Both the position numbers and the translations under genes were made by a program. This document shows positions 14,526-23,301 of a stretch of DNA of 50,427 nt, one piece after another. Under the pieces are notes generated by a model that made no database searches, was not told where the DNA came from, and was given only the letters and a program-made list of their open reading frames with translations. Each line of letters begins with the position of its first letter. The first letter of the stretch is position 1. Source of the stretch: a bacterium (GTDB lineage Bacteria > Patescibacteria > ABY1 > JAGPKW01); assembly GCA_021780535.1 (NCBI GenBank), contig JAJXYN010000004.1:1-50427 (forward strand), in the 5' to 3' direction.

Positions 14526-16751
14526 ATGGCTCGTAAAAAAAATACGAAAAAACAAAGAGATATTGATGAAATTATAGAAGAAAAATTGCCTTCAGGTGGA
14601 ATAGATGAAGCTAAAACTAAAAATATAGTTTTAATATTGTTATTACTTTTTATTGTTATTTCGTTTCTAAGTTTATTTAATATCGCTGGCCAATTTGGTA
14701 TTGTTTTTGATAAAATTTTAACTTTTATTTTTGGTTTTGGTAAATGGTTTTTCCCAATTATTTTGACTTTTTTATTCGTATTTTATCTTACAAGTAAATC
14801 TATCCATAAGATTGTTGCTTTTGGTGCATTGCTTGTTTTCGTGTCTTTTTTATCATTTTTTGAATTATTTCATTTATTTGAAACTCTTAATTACGGTGGA
14901 ATTATAGGTAAATATTTTTTATTTCCATTTATTAAATTAACCGGGCCTATTGCTTCTTTTTTTATAATGTTTGCATTGTTTCTTATAGGTTCTATTTTTA
15001 TTACAGATATTCATGTTAATGAATTATTGCTTAAAGTATATACGTGGATTAGTTCTTTATTTAATAAAAATAAAGAGAATAATTCTCTTAATGAATTATC
15101 TAATGGCACTATTGAATTAGAACAAGGTGTGGATCCTAAAAAAGTTTTTGAAAAAATAGCAAATCCATTAAATCCTATTACTCCTTCGTATAAAATTGAA
15201 GATTCTAATGTTGTTGTAAATAATGATAAAAAATCAAATGCTCCTTCTGGTGGAGATATAAGCACTTCTTCTGCTATGAAAAAACTTCATGTTCCAAAAA
15301 GAGAGTTGTATTTACCTATGGATTTATTAGAGGATAGAGTTAGTACTGCTAATGCTGGGGATGTTAATACTAACACTTTGATAATCCAAAGAACTTTGGC
15401 TAATTTTGGAATTAATATTACAATGGATTCTGTTAAAGTTGGACCGTCTGTGGCTCAATATGCTTTTAAACCACAAGAAGGTGTTAAGCTTTCTAGAATT
15501 TCTGCTTTACAAAATGATCTTGCTTTAGCACTTGCTGCTAATTCTTTGCGTATGGAAGCTCCTATCCCTGGTAAATCTCTTGTTGGTATTGAGGTTCCAA
15601 ATAGGGTTGGGGCTATTGTTTCTATGAAAGAAATGATTGCTAGTGAAGAATTTAAAAATAGAAAATCAAATCTTAGTTTACTTTTGGGTAAAGATGTTTC
15701 TGGGAAAACATATATAGCTGATCTTGCTAAAATGCCACATTTACTTATTGCTGGAGCTACTGGTACTGGTAAATCTGTTTGTATTCATGGGGTTATAGCA
15801 TCTCTTATGTTTCAAAGTTCGCCAGATGATTTAAAATTTATTATGATAGATCCGAAGAGGGTTGAAATGACTTTGTATAATGGGATTCCTTATCTTTTAA
15901 CACCTCCAGTTACTGATCCTAAAAAAATAGTGAATGCCTTGAAATGGGCTGTTGCTGAAATGGATAGAAGATATCAAATTTTAGCTGAAGCTAAAAAAAT
16001 TAATTTAGTTTCTTATAATGAATCTGTTGCGGAAGATCAAAAGATGCCTTATATTGTTATTGTTATTGATGAATTAGCTGATTTAATGATGCTTTCTAGA
16101 CAAGAGGTTGAGCCTTGTATTATTAGAATAGCTCAACTTGCTCGTGCTGTTGGTATTCATTTGATATTAGCTACTCAGAGGCCATCAGTGAATGTTATTA
16201 CCGGTCTTATAAAAGCTAATGTTCCTACTCGTATTGCATTTTCTGTTGCTTCTTCTATAGATTCTAGAACTGTTCTTGATGAATCTGGTGCTGAAAGATT
16301 AATCGGTAAAGGTGATATGTTATATTCAGCTTCTGATACCCCAAAACCTGTTAGATTGCAGGGTGCTTATGTTTCTGACGATGAAATTAGAAAATTAGTG
16401 TTACATTTAAAAACTTTAGATTATAATGTTGATTATGATGATTCTATTGTTGAAAAGAAATCTTTGATAACAAATGGTGGTGTAACCGCGAGTGGCTTTA
16501 ATGCTGATGATGATCTTTTTGAAGAAGCTGTTGCTGAGATTTCTAAATCTAGAAAAGCATCTACATCATTATTGCAGAGAAAATTTAGTATTGGTTATGC
16601 AAGAGCTGCTAGACTTATGGATTTACTTGAAGAGGCTGGAATGATTGGTCCTTCTAATGGTGCTAAGGCTAGAGAAGTTTATCTTACTGATAGTGATGAA
16701 TCTGATGATGAATCTTCTTCTGGAGAAAATCAAAATAACCAACTTATTTAA
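14526..16751 (+). CDS. ftsK: DNA translocase FtsK/SpoIIIE
   Basis: The protein has 741 residues. It pumps chromosomal DNA through the closing septum. The N-terminal region holds about four membrane helices (about 30-165), followed by a short linker (about 165-260), shorter than in E. coli FtsK. The alpha/beta motor has Walker A 'AGATGTGKS' at about 408-416 and Walker B 'YIVIVIDELADLMM' at about 508-521. The winged-helix gamma domain is at about 660-735 ('STSLLQRKFSIGYARAARLM'), which reads KOPS-like sequences in the family. The upstream leader lacks an SD. The next gene encodes a pilin-like protein 43 bp downstream. Confidence 0.95.
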   Translation: MARKKNTKKQRDIDEIIEEKLPSGGIDEAKTKNIVLILLLLFIVISFLSLFNIAGQFGIVFDKILTFIFGFGKWFFPIILTFLFVFYLTSKSIHKIVAFGALLVFVSFLSFFELFHLFETLNYGGIIGKYFLFPFIKLTGPIASFFIMFALFLIGSIFITDIHVNELLLKVYTWISSLFNKNKENNSLNELSNGTIELEQGVDPKKVFEKIANPLNPITPSYKIEDSNVVVNNDKKSNAPSGGDISTSSAMKKLHVPKRELYLPMDLLEDRVSTANAGDVNTNTLIIQRTLANFGINITMDSVKVGPSVAQYAFKPQEGVKLSRISALQNDLALALAANSLRMEAPIPGKSLVGIEVPNRVGAIVSMKEMIASEEFKNRKSNLSLLLGKDVSGKTYIADLAKMPHLLIAGATGTGKSVCIHGVIASLMFQSSPDDLKFIMIDPKRVEMTLYNGIPYLLTPPVTDPKKIVNALKWAVAEMDRRYQILAEAKKINLVSYNESVAEDQKMPYIVIVIDELADLMMLSRQEVEPCIIRIAQLARAVGIHLILATQRPSVNVITGLIKANVPTRIAFSVASSIDSRTVLDESGAERLIGKGDMLYSASDTPKPVRLQGAYVSDDEIRKLVLHLKTLDYNVDYDDSIVEKKSLITNGGVTASGFNADDDLFEEAVAEISKSRKASTSLLQRKFSIGYARAARLMDLLEEAGMIGPSNGAKAREVYLTDSDESDDESSSGENQNNQLI

Positions 16752-16794
16752 TAAAACATTTTTTTGTAAAATCGTATTAATAATTGATAATATT

Positions 16795-17187
16795 ATGAAA
16801 AGGCTAGCTAAATTTATTTTCTTATTTATTTTCTTGTTTGTCCTATTTTCAAACAATGTATCAAATGCAGCTCCTATTAGTGATTATGTTAACCCTATAG
16901 GTAGTAATATAGATGTAAGTTTTGGAACAACTGATGTTGTTGCACAAAATGTTTTTGGTTCTATTGCTTATAGTCTTATATCAAAAGTAATGGGGATAAT
17001 AGGTATTCTTGTTTTGTGCATGTTTGTGTGGGCTGGTTTGCAATATATTATGGCCAGAGGTGATTCCTCAAAAGTAAAAAAGGCAAATGAAGTTATGAAA
17101 TGGTCTGTTATAGGTCTTACTATAGTTTTTACTTCTTATGTTATTATAAATTTTATATTTACTATTATAGGCAATCTTAGACAATAA
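16795..17187 (+). CDS. TrbC/VirB2-type (T4SS) pilin-like membrane protein
   Basis: The protein has 130 residues. ATG 16795 was chosen because the following residues form a clear signal peptide (cleavage after 'NNVSNA'); the longer upstream frame overlaps ftsK. The mature protein has two hydrophobic helices (about 58-82 and 98-125) separated by a short charged loop 'ARGDSSKVKKAN'. This pattern is typical of VirB2/TrbC and of the T4SS-pilin family common in Patescibacteria. It would lie in the membrane and possibly polymerise. No secretion ATPase gene is adjacent, although the membrane protein at 26375 may belong to the same machinery. Confidence 0.65.
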   Translation: MKRLAKFIFLFIFLFVLFSNNVSNAAPISDYVNPIGSNIDVSFGTTDVVAQNVFGSIAYSLISKVMGIIGILVLCMFVWAGLQYIMARGDSSKVKKANEVMKWSVIGLTIVFTSYVIINFIFTIIGNLRQ

Positions 17188-17281
17188 ATAATAATATAAG
17201 CTATACTATTCTAATATATGATATTATTAATCGTTTATGTTTATATAATATCTAATGTTTAATATTTAATTTATTTATATT

Positions 17282-18544
17282 ATGAAATTTGATTATAAAA
17301 ATAATAAAAATATAAATTTTGTATTTCAAATTGTGTTTATTGTGTTTGTGTTTGGTTTTGGTGTGATATCTTTTGTTTTTGGTAAAAACTTTAATATTGC
17401 TTTGGGTGAAAATAAAACCACAAATTTAAGTAATTCTATTACTACCAATACTGCACCTGTTGTTAAACAAGAAGTTATAGATGAAGAATCTGCTGTTATA
17501 AATTCTGTTGCTAATTCTGCAGAATCGGTTGTCTCAATAGTTATATCAAAAAATGTTCCAAAGTATAATACTATAAACACTAATCCTTTTGGTTCTGATC
17601 CTTTTGGTTTTGGGCAAGATTTTGGTTTTACCCAACAAGTTCCTACCGGAGAAACTCAAAAACAAGAAATTGGTGGTGGCAGTGGTTTTATAGTTTCTGA
17701 TGATGGACTTGTTGTGACTAACAGACATGTTGTTGATGATACAACTGCTACTTATTCAGTTGTTTTAAATAATGGCAAAACATATGATCTAGATGTTCTT
17801 GCTCGTGATTCTTACAATGATATTGCTTTATGCAAAATTAAAGATTTGAAAGATAAATTAAAACCTTTAAATTTGGCAGATTCTGATAATGTTAAATTGG
17901 GGCAGACTGTTATTGCTATAGGAAATGCTTTGGCAGAGTATAAAAATACTGTTACTAAGGGTATTATTTCTGGGATAGGTAGAAAAATAACTGCTGGTGA
18001 TAGTTATCAAGGTGGTTCTACTGAAACCTTAGAAGGTATATTGCAAACAGATGCCGCTATTAACCCTGGTAATTCTGGTGGCCCTCTTATAAATTTATCT
18101 GGTGAAGTTGTTGGTATTAATACTGCAGTTAGTTCACAGGGCCAAAATATAGGATTTGCTATTCCTATTAATTCTGTTAAAGATGATATAAATAGTGTAA
18201 TTAAAAATGGTAAAATAGTGAGACCTTATATCGGTATTAGATATGTTCAATTAGATGAATTATCTGCAAAACAAAATAATTTACCTTATAATTATGGTAT
18301 CGTGGTTTTGAGAGGAAGTAACCCAGAAGATTTGGCTGTTGTGAAAGATAGTCCTGCTGATAAGGCTGGTATTAAAGAAAATGATATTATTTTAGAAATT
18401 AATAGTGTTAAATTGGATTCGGATCATCCTTTTATTAAAGAAATATCAAAACTAAAACCTAATGATAAAATAAAATTGAAAATTTATAGAAATAGTAAAA
18501 TTATTGATGTTGATGTAACCTTGGGAGAAAGGGATGATAAATAA
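17282..18544 (+). CDS. HtrA/DegP-family serine protease with PDZ domain
   Basis: The protein has 420 residues. It is an extracytoplasmic protein quality-control protease. A membrane anchor at about 12-36 is followed by a disordered Asn/Phe/Gly linker. The trypsin-like domain has catalytic His149 ('TNRHVV'), Asp180 ('SYNDIAL') and Ser265 ('NPGNSGGPL'). A C-terminal PDZ domain spans about 320-415 ('DSPADKAGIKENDIILEINS'). All three catalytic residues are intact. The length and single PDZ fit DegS/HtrA of other bacteria. Confidence 0.93.
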   Translation: MKFDYKNNKNINFVFQIVFIVFVFGFGVISFVFGKNFNIALGENKTTNLSNSITTNTAPVVKQEVIDEESAVINSVANSAESVVSIVISKNVPKYNTINTNPFGSDPFGFGQDFGFTQQVPTGETQKQEIGGGSGFIVSDDGLVVTNRHVVDDTTATYSVVLNNGKTYDLDVLARDSYNDIALCKIKDLKDKLKPLNLADSDNVKLGQTVIAIGNALAEYKNTVTKGIISGIGRKITAGDSYQGGSTETLEGILQTDAAINPGNSGGPLINLSGEVVGINTAVSSQGQNIGFAIPINSVKDDINSVIKNGKIVRPYIGIRYVQLDELSAKQNNLPYNYGIVVLRGSNPEDLAVVKDSPADKAGIKENDIILEINSVKLDSDHPFIKEISKLKPNDKIKLKIYRNSKIIDVDVTLGERDDK

Positions 18545-18584
18545 AGAAAGAGAAAGAAATTAAAAATTAAGAGTTATGATTTAG

Positions 18585-19691
18585 ATGGAGCTTAGAGAAA
18601 TTATTAATAAAATAGATGAATTAAAAATACGTGCTCAAAATGCAGCACGTATTTTAGATATAGAGAATAAAAGAATTAAAATAAAAAGTCTTGAATTTGA
18701 AATAAATGACGAAGGCTTTTGGAACGATACTATTCGTGCTCAAAATATATCTAAAGAGCTAGCTTTTTTAAAGGAGCATGTATTTTTTTGGGATAATTTA
18801 AATAAGGATATTGATAATTTAAAAGAAATTGCATTAGATGATATTGTTTCAAAGGATGTAAATTTATTAGATGATGTAAAAAATACTTATTTTAGGATAT
18901 TAAAAGATTTTGAGAAAGAAGAGTTTTTTGTTTTATTTAATAATAAATATGACAACTCTAATATTGTTTTATCAATTCATGCTGGTGCTGGTGGTGATGA
19001 TGCTCAAGATTTTGCAGCTATTTTACTTAGGATGTATCTTAGATTTTGTGAAAAAAAAGGTTTTGAAACTATTATTGTTGACGAAACAAAAGGTGGTGAA
19101 GTTGGTTTTAAAAGTGTTACTGTTTTGGTTAAAGGACCTTATGCTTATGGATATTTTAGAAGTGAATATGGTGTTCATAGAGTTATAAGAATATCGCCGT
19201 ATGATGCTGATCATGCAAGACATACTTCTTTTGTTTCAGTTGAAATTTTACCAGAATTGGATGATGTTAAAAAAATTGAATTGAATGATGAAGATTTAAG
19301 AATTGATACTTTTATGTCATCTGGAGCTGGAGGTCAATCTGTGAATACTACATATTCTGCTGTTAGGATTGTTCACATTCCGACTGGCATTTCTGTTTCT
19401 TGTCAAAATGAAAGAAGTCAAACTCAAAATAAAGAAACGGCTATAAAAATATTAAAATCAAAATTATTAGAATTGAAACAAAGGGAATTGCTTGATGAAA
19501 AAAATCAATTGAAAGGTGAATATAAAAGTATAGAATGGGGATCTCAAATTAGAACTTATGTTTTTCACCCGTATAAACAAGTTAGAGATCACAGAAGTGG
19601 TTATGAAACTTCTAATGTTGATAATGTTATTGATGGGGATTTAGATGAATTAATTGAAAGTTATTTGAGATTGGGAGAAATTAAGAATTAA
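18585..19691 (+). CDS. prfB: Peptide chain release factor 2
   Basis: The protein has 368 residues, the full RF2 length. It terminates translation at UGA and UAA. The catalytic GGQ is at residues 249-251 ('SSGAGGQSVNTT'). The stop-recognition tripeptide, normally SPF, reads SPY here in 'ISPYDADHARHTSF'. There is no in-frame TGA and no programmed +1 frameshift near codon 25, unlike many bacterial prfB genes. ATG 18585 is the first possible start, because the ATG 10 nt upstream runs into TAG after two codons. No SD is visible. Confidence 0.95.
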   Translation: MELREIINKIDELKIRAQNAARILDIENKRIKIKSLEFEINDEGFWNDTIRAQNISKELAFLKEHVFFWDNLNKDIDNLKEIALDDIVSKDVNLLDDVKNTYFRILKDFEKEEFFVLFNNKYDNSNIVLSIHAGAGGDDAQDFAAILLRMYLRFCEKKGFETIIVDETKGGEVGFKSVTVLVKGPYAYGYFRSEYGVHRVIRISPYDADHARHTSFVSVEILPELDDVKKIELNDEDLRIDTFMSSGAGGQSVNTTYSAVRIVHIPTGISVSCQNERSQTQNKETAIKILKSKLLELKQRELLDEKNQLKGEYKSIEWGSQIRTYVFHPYKQVRDHRSGYETSNVDNVIDGDLDELIESYLRLGEIKN

Positions 19692-19712
19692 GAAAAAGGT
19701 TTATACACAGTT

Positions 19713-19747
19713 AAAATAATGTTTTATATAAGGCATTATTTTTTATT
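19713..19747 (+). terminator. Terminator of prfB
   Basis: A 9-bp stem (19713-19721 with 19734-19742) is followed by a T run. It lies 21 nt after the stop codon. Confidence 0.6.
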
Positions 19748-19812
19748 TTTAATATTAAATTAATATATTTTTTAACTTTGAATTTTATAAGATATTTGTA
19801 TGATTTAATTAA

Positions 19813-19912
19813 AATAAATCTAATTGTAATATTTTCTTTTCCTGGTATTCCGCTCAATTAGGATATCGTAAGAGCTTCATAAAGAAACGAAAATATTATA
19901 ATTAGATTTATT
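19813..19912 (+). ncRNA. Long-stem structured element, copy 1 (before comEC)
   Basis: A 24-nt arm (19813-19836) pairs with 19889-19912 with one G-U and no other mismatch. The 52-nt apical part contains TTCCGCT and AGAGCTTCA, which can pair through GCTC/GAGC. The apical sequence, not only the stem, recurs at 34261-34352 (opposite strand) and 47875-47971. The gap 19692-20013 between prfB and comEC otherwise holds only the prfB terminator. It could be a cis-regulatory RNA, a small RNA or a MITE-like element. Confidence 0.55.
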
Positions 19913-20013
19913 GTTACAAAAAAATCAATTAACTTTTTAATTATTAATCTTTAATTTTTCTGTCAAATTTTTTTTTATTTTTTATAATTTTATTTTTTAT
20001 TTTTATTGGAATT

Positions 20014-21147
20014 TTGACTTCTGATAAGAATTTTAGTTTGGTTAATTGTAATGATTCTAAGAATATTTGTTTTTATAATGGGAAAAACGAAGATTTGGAA
20101 GGCTTTATTGTATCTGAAATTAATGATAAAAATGGGAGAAAAGAATTTATTATTGAAAATAAAAAAAATGGAAATAATAGAATTTTAATTTCCGTTTATT
20201 CTAAGAGTGATTTATTTTATGGTGATTATTTATATATTAATTGTGATTTGGCTTTCCCAAATAATTCTAAAAATTCTAAATTTAATTACATTAGATATTT
20301 ACAATTAAAAAATGTTTATTCTGTTTGTAATAATATTAAAATATCAAAATATGAAAATATGAAAAAATTTGATTTGTATTATTATATTTTAAAGTTAAAA
20401 TATTTTGTAAAAAATAGGGTGGACGAGATATATGAGAAGCCCTATAGTGGGTTGATTTTTGGTGTTCTTTTTGGTGGTAATTTTTTGGATAAAGATTTAT
20501 CTAATTTGTTTTCTAAAGCTGGTATATCACATATTACCGCTGTTTCTGGTTATAATGTATCTATAATAGTATCTATTTTGTCCGGAGTATTTTTAAAAAT
20601 TGGTGTGAATAGATTTAAAATATTTTATTTTTTGTTAATTTTTTTATTTTTATTTGTATTATTTACTGGAGCTACTGCTTCTGTTATAAGAGCTGCTATT
20701 ATGGGTGCTTGTTCTTTGATGGCTTTACAATTTGGTAGGATTTCAAGTGGGGTTTTACTATTGTTTTTTGTAGGTTTTGTAATGGTCTTATCTAATCCTC
20801 TTATTTTGATTTATGATGTTGGTTTTGAGCTTTCATTTTTAGCCACTTTTGGTATTTTGTTTTTTAAGCCAATATTAGATAATGTATTTATTAAATTTAA
20901 TAATTTTTTAAATATAAAAGATTCTTTTAATACTACTATTTCTGCCTTTGTTTGCACATTTCCTGTTATTTTTATTAATTTTGGTTCGTTTAATTTATTG
21001 TCTATAATTATTAATTTATTAGTTTTGCAATATATTCCATTTTTGATGTTTTTTGGTTTTGTGTCTATTTTTTTATCAAAATTCGTGTCATTTTTTGCTG
21101 TTTTTATTATGAAATATATTATTTTTATATGTCAGGTTTTTACTTAG
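20014..21147 (+). CDS. comEC: ComEC/Rec2-like competence membrane protein (no MBL domain)
   Basis: The frame opens after a stop at 19945 and has no ATG near its beginning. TTG 20014 gives 377 residues, but the upstream codons encode a good first membrane helix, so a non-ATG start at about 19960 is likely. A soluble DUF4131-like region is followed by the Competence domain ('LFSKAGISHITAVSGYNVS', about 168-186) with about seven membrane helices. The family forms the inner-membrane channel for incoming single-stranded DNA. The C-terminal metallo-beta-lactamase domain of long ComEC proteins is absent, and the frame ends in TAG just after a helix. Confidence 0.85.
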   Translation: MTSDKNFSLVNCNDSKNICFYNGKNEDLEGFIVSEINDKNGRKEFIIENKKNGNNRILISVYSKSDLFYGDYLYINCDLAFPNNSKNSKFNYIRYLQLKNVYSVCNNIKISKYENMKKFDLYYYILKLKYFVKNRVDEIYEKPYSGLIFGVLFGGNFLDKDLSNLFSKAGISHITAVSGYNVSIIVSILSGVFLKIGVNRFKIFYFLLIFLFLFVLFTGATASVIRAAIMGACSLMALQFGRISSGVLLLFFVGFVMVLSNPLILIYDVGFELSFLATFGILFFKPILDNVFIKFNNFLNIKDSFNTTISAFVCTFPVIFINFGSFNLLSIIINLLVLQYIPFLMFFGFVSIFLSKFVSFFAVFIMKYIIFICQVFT

Positions 21148-21176
21148 TTTACGTCTAGCGGGTAGATAATATTTTG

Positions 21177-21185
21177 TGGTATAAT
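21177..21185 (+). promoter_or_regulatory. Extended -10 promoter for the subtilase gene
   Basis: TGG followed by TATAAT (21180-21185) lies 107 nt before the subtilase ATG and directly before the AU-rich inverted repeat. Confidence 0.55.
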
Positions 21186-21193
21186 TTAGAAAG

Positions 21194-21281
21194 CAAAAAT
21201 ATTAAAATATATAAATATGGAAAAGTTTTGACCTAATATTTTTATATTTTACTTTTTGATATTTTTATATTTTACTTTTTA
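21194..21281 (+). promoter_or_regulatory. AU-rich 5' UTR inverted repeat before the subtilase
   Basis: An A-rich arm (about 21194-21222) can pair with T-rich sequence downstream. The T-rich part is itself a 23-bp tandem direct repeat (21236-21258 and 21259-21281). It is one of six such 5' UTR structures in the window. Confidence 0.5.
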
Positions 21282-21291
21282 ATTTATTATA

Positions 21292-23286
21292 ATGAAAAAG
21301 GTTGTTATTGTTTTAATGTTACTATCTTTGTTTATATCAAACTCCGTCTTTGCTTTATTTACTAATGATCCATATTTAGATAAACAATGGTATTTGGATA
21401 GTGCTAATGTTTATAATGCGTGGGATTTGAGTGCTGGTTCCTCAGATGTTATAGTTGCTGTTATTGATTCCGGAGTTGATATAAATCACCCAGATTTGAA
21501 AGACAATATTTGGACAAACCCAAAACATAATGATGACAATAGTGAATATCCTAATGATATTCATGGATGGAATTTTATTGATAATAATAATGATGTTGTT
21601 CCAGAAATTGATGTTAGTTGTTTGGCGGAGAAAAAATGTTCTCTTGAAGGTATAAATCATGGAACTGTTGTTGCTGGTGTTATAGCAGCTGTTGCTAACA
21701 ATAAAGAGGGTATAGCGGGTATAGCTTATAAAACTAAAATAATGCCACTAAAGGTACTTGGACCAAATGGTGGAGGAAATGTTGATGATGTTGTTAATGC
21801 TATTAATTATGCTGTTGACAACGGTGCATCTGTTATTAATATGAGTTTTGTTGGAGATACTAATAGTGCTATTCTTAAAAAAACTATAGAGAATGCTGTT
21901 AGTAATGGTGTTGTTTTTGTTGTTGCTTCTGGCAATAACATAGAAAAGGGTGGAGTTGATTTAGATAAAACACCTATGTATCCTGTTTGTTCTGAAGAAG
22001 AAAATGTTGATGATTCTATTATTGGTGTTTCTGCTATTGACAACCAAGATAATAGAGCTATTTTTGCTAATTATGGTACGAAGTGTGTTGATGTTTCTGC
22101 TCCTGGTGTTAAAATATTTAGTACTACTGTTTATAAGCCACAACATTCAAGTTTTAATAATTATTATAATGGATATTGGTCTGGGACTTCTGTTGCCGCC
22201 CCTATTGTTAGTGCTACTGCTGCTATTATAAAATCTATTAATAAAAATTTTACCCCAAAACAAATTAAAGATATTATTGTTGAATCAGGAACTGACTTAA
22301 AAGATAAGACTTTGGGTAAAAAAATTAATGTATATGAAGCTGTGAAACTTGCTATTGCTAAATCAAAAGAGAAGGATAGATATTTTAATATAATATCTGG
22401 CGCTGGTTTTGGTGATTCTCCGATGGTTAAAGTTTTGAGAGATAATGGATATGAAGAAGCGAATTTTTTGGCTTATGACAAAAATTTTAGAGGAGGTGTT
22501 AATGTTGCTTATGGAGATGTATTTGGTGATTCTAATAAATATATAATTACAACACCAGCTTCTTTTGGTGGACCTCATTTGAGGATATTTGATAAAACTG
22601 GGAAACTTAGAAAAGAATTTTTTGTTTTTGATAAAAAATATACTGGTGGTGTTAATGTGGCTATATTGAATAATTTTACCCCATTTGCTGGTTTTGATAT
22701 TATTGTGTCTCAAGCGTCTGGCGGATCTAATGTTAAAGTTTTTGGTTCTGACGGGATTTTAAAATCATCTTTTTATCCATACGGGACTAATTTTAAAGGT
22801 GGTGTGAATATAACTTCTTGTAATTTAGATGGTGGTGAAGATTTTGATATAATTACTTCTGCGTCTTCAGCTCATGATTCTACTGTTAAGATTTTTAATA
22901 ATAAGGGAGAGTTTGTAAGAGAATTTTTAGCTTTTGACAAAAAATATACTGGTGGTGTTTCAATAGGTTGTTTAGATTATGATTTAGATGGAAAACAAGA
23001 AATAGCAACATCTGTTATATATAATAATAAACCTTATATTAGGATTTTAGATAAAAATGGAAATTTTATTAAACAATTTGTTATTAATGATCAAAAAGTA
23101 AAATCCACAATAAATATATCCGGCTTTTATTCACCAGATTTTCCTAGATATAGAATGGTTGTATCCCCAAAGAATTCTGGCGAACCAAAGATAAGAATTT
23201 TTGATTTAAATGGTGGAATTACTGATGAATTTTATGCTTATAACAAAACACTTGGTGGCGGAGTAAATTTTGCCTTAGGTGAATAA
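21292..23286 (+). CDS. Secreted subtilisin-like serine protease with propeller-like C-terminus
   Basis: The protein has 664 residues. A signal peptide (about 1-21, ending 'NSVFA') precedes an S8 peptidase domain with Asp59 ('AVIDSGVD'), His123 ('NHGTVVAG') and Ser300 ('SGTSVAAP'), all intact. No inhibitor I9 prodomain is visible; the mature part starts directly with 'DPYLDKQWYLD'. Residues about 365-664 are five or six repeats with a 'FxxYDKxFxGGVNVAxGD' pattern, typical of FG-GAP/VCBS-like propeller blades found on secreted proteins. It could process surface proteins such as the giant adhesin, but this is inference. Confidence 0.92.
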   Translation: MKKVVIVLMLLSLFISNSVFALFTNDPYLDKQWYLDSANVYNAWDLSAGSSDVIVAVIDSGVDINHPDLKDNIWTNPKHNDDNSEYPNDIHGWNFIDNNNDVVPEIDVSCLAEKKCSLEGINHGTVVAGVIAAVANNKEGIAGIAYKTKIMPLKVLGPNGGGNVDDVVNAINYAVDNGASVINMSFVGDTNSAILKKTIENAVSNGVVFVVASGNNIEKGGVDLDKTPMYPVCSEEENVDDSIIGVSAIDNQDNRAIFANYGTKCVDVSAPGVKIFSTTVYKPQHSSFNNYYNGYWSGTSVAAPIVSATAAIIKSINKNFTPKQIKDIIVESGTDLKDKTLGKKINVYEAVKLAIAKSKEKDRYFNIISGAGFGDSPMVKVLRDNGYEEANFLAYDKNFRGGVNVAYGDVFGDSNKYIITTPASFGGPHLRIFDKTGKLRKEFFVFDKKYTGGVNVAILNNFTPFAGFDIIVSQASGGSNVKVFGSDGILKSSFYPYGTNFKGGVNITSCNLDGGEDFDIITSASSAHDSTVKIFNNKGEFVREFLAFDKKYTGGVSIGCLDYDLDGKQEIATSVIYNNKPYIRILDKNGNFIKQFVINDQKVKSTINISGFYSPDFPRYRMVVSPKNSGEPKIRIFDLNGGITDEFYAYNKTLGGGVNFALGE

Positions 23287-23301
23287 TTAATTAAAAAATA
23301 T

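Noticed and set aside
16645..16794. Longer pilin ORF overlapping the ftsK 3' end
   Set aside because: The signal peptide begins exactly at ATG 16795, and the upstream residues are an out-of-frame reading of ftsK.
18585..18680. Programmed +1 frameshift in prfB
   Set aside because: The frame is continuous from ATG 18585, and there is no TGA near codon 25.
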